Assembly (NCBI GenBank): GCA_940671915.1
Contig: CALNVZ010003425.1
Coordinates: 37,397,471-37,461,470, forward strand
Source of the DNA: Paracentrotus lividus
Taxonomy: Eukaryota; Echinodermata; Echinoidea; Camarodonta; Echinidae
Reading direction: 5' to 3'
Length of the DNA stretch: 64,000 bases
Positions 58,263 to 64,000 of this stretch are shown in pieces (position 1 is the first letter of the stretch; every line of letters starts with the position of its first letter). The notes beneath the pieces were generated by a model. That model did no database searches and was not told the origin of the DNA. It worked only from the letters and a program-made list of their open reading frames with translations. The position numbers and the translations under genes are program-made.

Positions 58263-59039
58263 AATCATTTGTTGTCCAAAAAACGGATATTCTTTTTCCA
58301 CTGGTTTTTAATCCAGAGGTCGTCGCCTCTGAGCGGCGCCCTATAAATCGATGATATCTTGTAAAAACAAAAACAAATCAAGAAAAAAAAAAGGACATGG
58401 AAGATAATATATTTGAAAAGTTAGAAAATATTTAAAAGACCAGAAACACCATACCCATTCCCCTCACTGTAGCTCTAGTATTTATTCTAAGAAAAAAATT
58501 AAAGGACTATTTTTTTTGTTCTATTAAGTGCAGGCCACCGTCTGATGTACTGTAAAATTAGTCATAGATACATTGAAATTAATTGCACGGATTTTTTTTT
58601 TTTTTACATTCCCGAGTGTTTTTAAGTTCATGTGATCGATATTAGAATGAGATAAATGTAATGCAATATCGTGTTTTATATGACTATTTTTGTAGTTAAG
58701 TAACAATTGCGTATGCTTTGTGTTGATCTTTATGCATAGACAATTGATTAATATCTTTGAAACGGAAGTACTACTTACGATTGCCTTTTAGTTTTCCTTC
58801 AAATTCTTTGTTTTCGAAACAATTTTCCAAAACGAAATAAAATACAGTCTCGTACTCTCAATGCATTTTTATCCGAACATGTTTGTTACTGTGGTCGATT
58901 AATAGTGATGACAAAATACTAAGATGGAAATATTGCATTGACAATCCAATGGAAATTATTTTTCTCTTTTCTCTACGTCATTATCCTTAGAATGCGGTTT
59001 TATTGCACATGTCAGTACAATAAACAATTACTTGTGCAG
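58263..59039. other. Non-coding stretch
   Basis: No feature is supported. Confidence 0.45.
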
Positions 59040-59298
59040 GGGCCGCGGAGCTGTGGGGGCTAGGGGGCTGCAGCCCCTCCACTTTATGTAGCAAAACGTG
59101 TATGAAGTATGATTTATTTCATGTAAAGCTCATTGGTATTGCAAATAGTGATGAAATGCGCTATATAAAAAACTAAATATTATTATTATTATTATTACAA
59201 AAACGCGAAAATTACCATAGATTTGTGATTTTCTGCCTGTTCAGCCCCTCCACTTTCGGCTTAGCCACTCCACTTTTAAAAAACGCTCCGCGGCCCGT
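59040..59298. mobile_element. Element with GGGCCGCGGAGC ends and a SINE-type tail inside
   Basis: GGGGCCGCGGAGC at the left and GCTCCGCGGCCC at the right are inverted, with AGCCCCTCCACTTT repeated inside. At 59145-59200 it contains GAAATGCGCTATATAAA and an (ATT)n run, like the SINE/LINE tails elsewhere in the window. Confidence 0.65.
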
Positions 59299-59469
59299 GT
59301 TGTGCATGGTAGACGTTAGTAAAATAAGATGAAGGTGACGAGTAAAATAATCATGACAATATTATAAATTGGCAATGACAGAAGAAACATTTATTTCAAT
59401 TACCTATTAATTGAACCACAACGTCATGGAAATAGCAATATATAGAAATAAATTCTATTCTTCAAATTC

Positions 59470-59653
59470 TAATGCGGCAGTCACATGTACACAACGCAAG
59501 CCCAACGCATTTGAATTTGTGAAAATTGCTGACAACGCGCACACAGAGCGTTACGAAATGCACTGCGTTGGCTAAGCGCGCTCGACGCATGAGTAACACA
59601 TACCCAGCGCATACTGTGCGTTGGCCATGCGCCGTACATGTGACTACGCCATT
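59470..59653. mobile_element. Element K59, relative of families B and J
   Basis: Its ends are TAATGCGGCAGTCACATGTA and TACATGTGACTACGCCATTA. The terminus matches B and J (TGC-GGC-GTCAC) but the interior is different, with ACGCA-rich repeats such as CAACGCAAGCCCAACGCAT. Confidence 0.78.
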
Positions 59654-60296
59654 ACTAAAGATTGTCATTACACTGGCTAACAGTTGATATGCAGATGATA
59701 AAGAAATATAGAAGAATCCAACGAAAGAACGTAAGGGATAAAACGCAATATCACTTCGTTATTACTTTCTTTAGCTCTTATCTAAAAGGGGCAGTTAAAA
59801 AAAAGTCACCCCAATAAGTTTCTGATTTCAAAGTTTACGATTTAACACAGAATTGAAAGCCAAATTAACAAATTGTCGATTTGATAACACATTTTATCTT
59901 AAAAAAGGAAAGTTATTTTCTTAAAGATCATACATGTTACATAGAAGGAGATACGATACATGTAATTTTTTTTTTTCAAGGAGATATAAGTTTCAGAATT
60001 TTACACACAATAAAAATAAAAAAAATTAAGATGGTTGAGCACATTGTATGTTTGTTAAAGAAGAGATAGCTCGTAGAGTACTTGTTTTTATAGTCATGTG
60101 AATACAATACATCGCTTTCTGTATTCATAATTTATCTATATCAATATATAATAAATATCTATCTTATTTACATTATTACTTGTATGCTATGTATTAATAT
60201 CAATGTGAAACTAAACTGATTTGAATTAATAACACGTATTTTACATCTACCATCAATATTTTGTTCTTGATTAAAAAAAGATTGTGCAATTGATAA
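59654..60296. other. Non-coding stretch
   Basis: AT-rich sequence; nothing recognised. Confidence 0.45.
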
Positions 60297-60420
60297 TACA
60301 GTGCGTATTGAAAAAAGGGTAATCCATTTTTTGAGTTGCCATATTTCCATCTCCTCTATTTTTTATATTTATTTTCTGTCATATAATTAAAGACGAACTC
60401 CTCACCTTTTCAATCATACC
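60297..60420 (+). mobile_element. Single mariner-like terminal repeat
   Basis: ATACAGTGCGTATTGAAAAA and GGGTAATCC are a diverged version of the 38512 end. It is a solo end. Confidence 0.4.
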
Positions 60421-60489
60421 TCTCTCGAAACATGAATGTAATCCATAGCCTAACTGAATAAATTGCAAAAGAAGGTGCCAGATACAAAA

Positions 60490-61422
60490 CCATTTTCCCC
60501 CAAGTTTTTGTCAAACATTCTCCCAACCCTTCACGGAGATTTTTTTTTTCCAAAAAAAGTTTTGTCAACCCCCATGATGCCCATTTTTGTCATTTTTTTC
60601 TCATTTTGGGGCCCCTTTTTGTGTCCCCGGCTGATCAAGCCCCCCTGAGTCATACCCTCAGGGAACGCGACTGACGTGTACTGTTCATATTGTTCTTTAA
60701 GTTAAATCTATATTTCTGGGGACAGGCTTAGGTCTCTTGTCTAGGGGAGGGGTTGAAATAAAAAGTGTGATTGGTGAAAATTCGGAATATTTTATTTCAC
60801 CTTTATGCTAAAACAAAAGAAATTAAGAACAACCTTTAACCCTTAATTTTTTTTATCATTTTCACGTAATTTTCTTTTTAGCCTTGATGACAAGATTGTA
60901 AATGGTAACTATTAATGATATTTTATTTTGATTTATGTTTGGCTGATATTTTACAATACAATTTTAAAGAAGATAGAATTAATATCCATGGTGCAAAATG
61001 AATAAAATCAATGTTGAACCCAAATCAAAATCAATGTTGAACCGCAATCAAAATAAATGTTGACCCCTCCCCTATACAAACGAGTCGAGCCTGTAACCAT
61101 ATAACTAGAATTAACTTAAAGAACAATAACAACTCTACACCTCAGACGTGTTTTTTGGGGGTAGGACTGAGGGCGCCTTGGTGGGTCGCGTAAACAAAAA
61201 GGGGCCCCCCAAATAAGAAAAAAATGACGAAAATGGCCATCTTCTGGGGGTGGCAAACTTTTTGGAAGAAAAATCCCCGGGAAGGGTTGAGGGAACGTCC
61301 AAGATATAGCCAGGATCCCGGAATGTGAAAGCGGTGACCAACACATTCAAGAAATTAAAGCCGGAGAAACATAACGTCGTTGGAGCCAGAAAAAAATATT
61401 CCACCTTTATGACGAACAGTGT
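60490..61422. mobile_element. Element H2: second foldback copy, left end truncated
   Basis: The right end CCACCTTTATGACGAACAGT and both inner arms match H1, for example GTTTTGTCAACCCCCATGAT and TCTTGTCTAGGGGAGGGGTT at left, CTATACAAACGAGTCGAGCC at right. The left terminal repeat is missing. Confidence 0.85.
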
Positions 61423-61576
61423 CAATTATGCTTTACGTTTATGATTCAAGAAAGGTATCACAATAAAGGTGCAGAGTTTGTCTTTAATTGTAGGTTACGT
61501 ATGTAACAGCAAAAGCAAATGAGCTAGGAATATGGGCCATCTAAAAATGGATAACTGTATATATACATGAACGAAC

Positions 61577-61607
<31 letters not shown>

Positions 61608-61608
61608 T
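61577..61608. repeat. Poly(A) run
   Basis: About 31 consecutive A residues. This may be a slippage product; no attached retroelement body is recognised. Confidence 0.9.
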
Positions 61609-61848
61609 ATGTGTATACATTACTTAAACATACATTATTACAATTATAAGTCGTTCGTCACCAACGCAATATCAAGAAAATAGGCAAACTATGTGACAGG
61701 GTCTCAATGAAAATAATACTAACATAAAAATGTTATAGTGTAAAGTGTATCATGACAACTGTCCCGGGACAGTTACCCCAAGACAACTACCCCTAGAAAT
61801 AGGTGTAGAGTTAGGGGAAGATATTAGGCAGGGGGTAGTTGTCCGGGA

Positions 61849-61982
61849 GGGCATTTCATGAAAGGACTTGTCGGACGTTTTATCCGACAAACTGTTATAA
61901 GCTACTGAAATGCTTGCATCTGATTGGCATAGAGCAAATTTGTCGGATAAAATGTCCGACAAGTCCTTTGATGAAATGCCCC
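61849..61982. mobile_element. Hairpin MITE Q (134 bp)
   Basis: GGGCATTTCATGAAAGGACT, then TGTCGGACGTTTTATCCGAC, are mirrored by TGTCGGATAAAATGTCCGAC and AAGTCCTTTGATGAAATGCC. Upstream, 61750-61848 has its own weaker inverted arms around ACAACTACCCC. Confidence 0.88.
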
Positions 61983-61989
61983 CCCCCCC

Positions 61990-62671
61990 GGTTATTGTTC
62001 AGGTAGTTGAGTTCTGTCCTAGAATCGGTGTAAAGATGTTTATCTGTCCAATGACTGTGAATGTGTCATTGATGAGGCAAGTGGGGGGTGGGGTGGGCGG
62101 GGGGGGGGCAAGGGGAAACCGTGTTTCCTTTGCCAAAACATTCAAAAACAAATTAAAAATATGAAGCAGGACTAGTTGCCCCCTATTTACATTTGTTGGT
62201 TTTTTTTTTGTTCGGAGGGGTGAGATGAAACGAACAAAAGTCGACCAGACATATTTTTTGGATTTCTTTATTCATTTTTTTTTGTAGGTTGGGGTAATGT
62301 ACAGCAGATCATGAAGTCTTAACCTTTTTTTTTTCAGAGTTGGGGAAGTTAGTTTGTTCTTTATTCGTGATAAAAATTTTTACACAGAGATTTTAATGTT
62401 CAATACAAGCTTTTGTATCTGTATGAAATGTTTTAAAGCAATGTTTGAAGAGATTTTTTTTTCTAAACCCTATTAAACATTTTGCGGTTTGAAAATAACA
62501 CTAAAAACAATTTTCAAGAATCAAAACCATACGCTATATTCTATTTCTTATAATACATTGCCAATCATACAAGACCTACACATTTATATACATTGTATTT
62601 ACGATTTGATTTTGTCCATGTTCATTTCGGTATCATAAAATAACTTTCTTTTTGTTTCTACTGTTTCTATT
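61990..62671. other. Non-coding stretch
   Basis: G runs at 62078-62110 and T-rich tracts. No gene. Confidence 0.45.
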
Positions 62672-63761
62672 TACAGTTGTGTTCATAAGTATTCTTACCC
62701 CTGTCATTTTTCAAGTTTTTTTTAGTCGTGCTGCTAACTGGATATGTTTCGTCACACTTTCTGGTGATAAGTATGCTACCATCAAATGAACAATTAGGAA
62801 AATTTGAAATTTTGACAAATTTTGTATTTCAGGGGTATTTTATTGACAGATTTAGGGAAAACACCATTTTCATTAGTATTCATACCCTATGGGTATATAC
62901 TCGGTTCACTTTATTACTTATTAACTACGATTGTAATTTTTGTTCTAGCAATGACCCCCTGAAATATTTCTTGCAAATATCCACAGCCTTTCTTCAGGTT
63001 TTCTGTGGGATATGTCCCGTCAGTCTTCTGTAGAACCTTCAGGCTGACTCAGGTTGCATGGTCTTTCAGCCATTCATGTGTCTCTTCCCCTTCCCAGACA
63101 CATTTCCAGTGGGATTCTTGTCAGGCTTTCAAATTTTCAACTACAGATCGTTCATTACGATTGTTCCTGATCCAATTCTTGACTAAACTGACCATATGCG
63201 TTGGAACGTTGTCGTTTTGATATGTCCAATGCTGTCCAAATTAACCTTTATAAGAATACTTATGCATGTTTTCATCAAGTACCTCTATGAAATCGTCTTT
63301 ATCAGGATGCCTCTTATTCTCAAGAGATTTCAAGTGCTACCAGCAAAGCAGAAAACCCATAATGGTTGCATAGGGATGTCATGTGCTATAATCAGGACAA
63401 TGTTCTCTAAGTTGAAGACTTTGTCTTTATTTTGATTGCAAAATCTGGCTCTGGACACTTCCAAGAACTATTTCAGATTGTTATTTCAAGAAAAAACTTT
63501 ACAATCGTGGTTATTGAGCAATAAATTGACTGAGTACCCCTAGGGTATGAATACTTATTAACATGCGGTGTTTTCCATAAATCTGTCAATAAAATACCCC
63601 TGGACTACCACATTTTTCACAATTTAAAATTTACCAATTGTTCAGTTGTTGGTAGCATACTAATCATCAAAAAGTTTGACGAAAGACATCCAGTTAAGAA
63701 CACGACTAAAAAAAACCTCAAAAAATGAGAGGGGTATGAATACTTATGAGCACAACTGTAT
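62672..63761 (-). mobile_element. Tc1-like DNA transposon with long double-motif inverted repeats (decayed)
   Basis: The ends are TACAGTTGTGTTCATAAGTA and TACTTATGAGCACAACTGTA. The inverted repeats are about 220 bp each. In each arm the outer motif (CATAAGTATTCTTACCCCT) is echoed about 190 bp inward (TTAGTATTCATACCCTATGG), the IR/DR layout known from Tc1-type fish elements. The interior encodes transposase debris on the - strand. Confidence 0.88.
63150..63470 (-). pseudogene. Tc1-like transposase remnant
   Basis: On the - strand, broken frames read FCFAGST followed by NLLRIRGILIKTIS and, in another frame, FGQHWTYQNDNVPTHMVSLV then KNWIRNNRN. These resemble the 'VMVWGcfs..G...L..i.G.....Y..iL' and 'fQqDNdP.Ht...v..w' blocks of Tc1 transposases; the Asp in QNDN would be the second catalytic residue. 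Several stops and frameshifts show it is dead, and the N-terminal DNA-binding part is not recognisable. Confidence 0.78.
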
Positions 63762-64000
63762 AATGATATCGTATATTTTTATTGATATAAAACCACAGTG
63801 TATATATGTGATACGTCTTGTCGAAATGAGAGAGAAGTCGCAGATCAAAGATCAGAGTAAATCGACAAACTTATAAAAACCTCAAAATTTTGAGGAAAAT
63901 TTTATTTTTTATTTTCTGGTTCTACCATGCTTCATCTTTGCTCTGTTAAAAAAGTGAGTGAAAATGATAACGGGAAAGTGGTAAAAAAGCAGTTTTTCGG
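63762..64000. other. Non-coding right edge
   Basis: AT-rich sequence; no feature recognised up to the window end. Confidence 0.4.

Overview
The window looks like a 64 kb piece of an animal nuclear genome, AT-rich, with spliced genes, GT-AG introns and a dense load of repeats. The one recognisable host gene is an animal-type lipoxygenase. There is also an internal stretch of the TTAGGG-type telomere repeat. Together with many short inverted-repeat elements, CR1/L2-like LINE debris and tRNA-headed SINEs, this points to a marine invertebrate, most likely a deuterostome such as an echinoderm. The taxon is inference; the sequence does not name it.

Layout. Positions 804-6813 (+ strand) carry the last eight exons of a lipoxygenase gene, 418 residues up to the natural stop. 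All five expected iron ligands are present. The 5' exons lie left of the window. Just past the stop (6915-7830) is a degenerate tandem array of a CTGAAGGTAC-type unit. From about 8 kb to 64 kb I see no second confident host gene. Two isolated possible exons, 27565-27715 and 54657-54841 (both +), are low-confidence candidates.

The rest is a museum of mobile elements, mostly non-autonomous and named here by letter. A: GAGACGTCTC-rich elements ending in GGTGGTATCTCAC (8 copies or fragments). B, J and K59: 180-260 bp elements that share the end TGC(G/T)(G/A)C(G/A)GTCAC and a TTA/TAA target. C: GGGCCTGTCCCACAG ends. D: 504 bp elements at TTAA. E: hairpins of about 130-145 bp. G: TATAGGTTTTCCCGG ends, inserted in AT/ATA microsatellites. 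H and R: foldbacks of about 1 kb and 1.28 kb. P: a 197 bp element with perfect 35 bp ends, a 9 bp target duplication and a core of telomere repeats. Autonomous-type remains are a 5'-truncated CR1/L2-like LINE (49985-51475, -) and a decayed Tc1-like transposon with long double-motif inverted repeats (62672-63761).

The most unusual class is a set of about 0.5-1.7 kb elements, each built largely from repeated and inverted copies of its own short motif (6915-7830, 23002-24057, 39885-40876, 40930-42170, 42987-44668, 45790-46320, 48481-49388). Several nest in or abut each other, so relative ages can be read. No rRNA genes, functional tRNA genes, CRISPR arrays or bacterial features were found.
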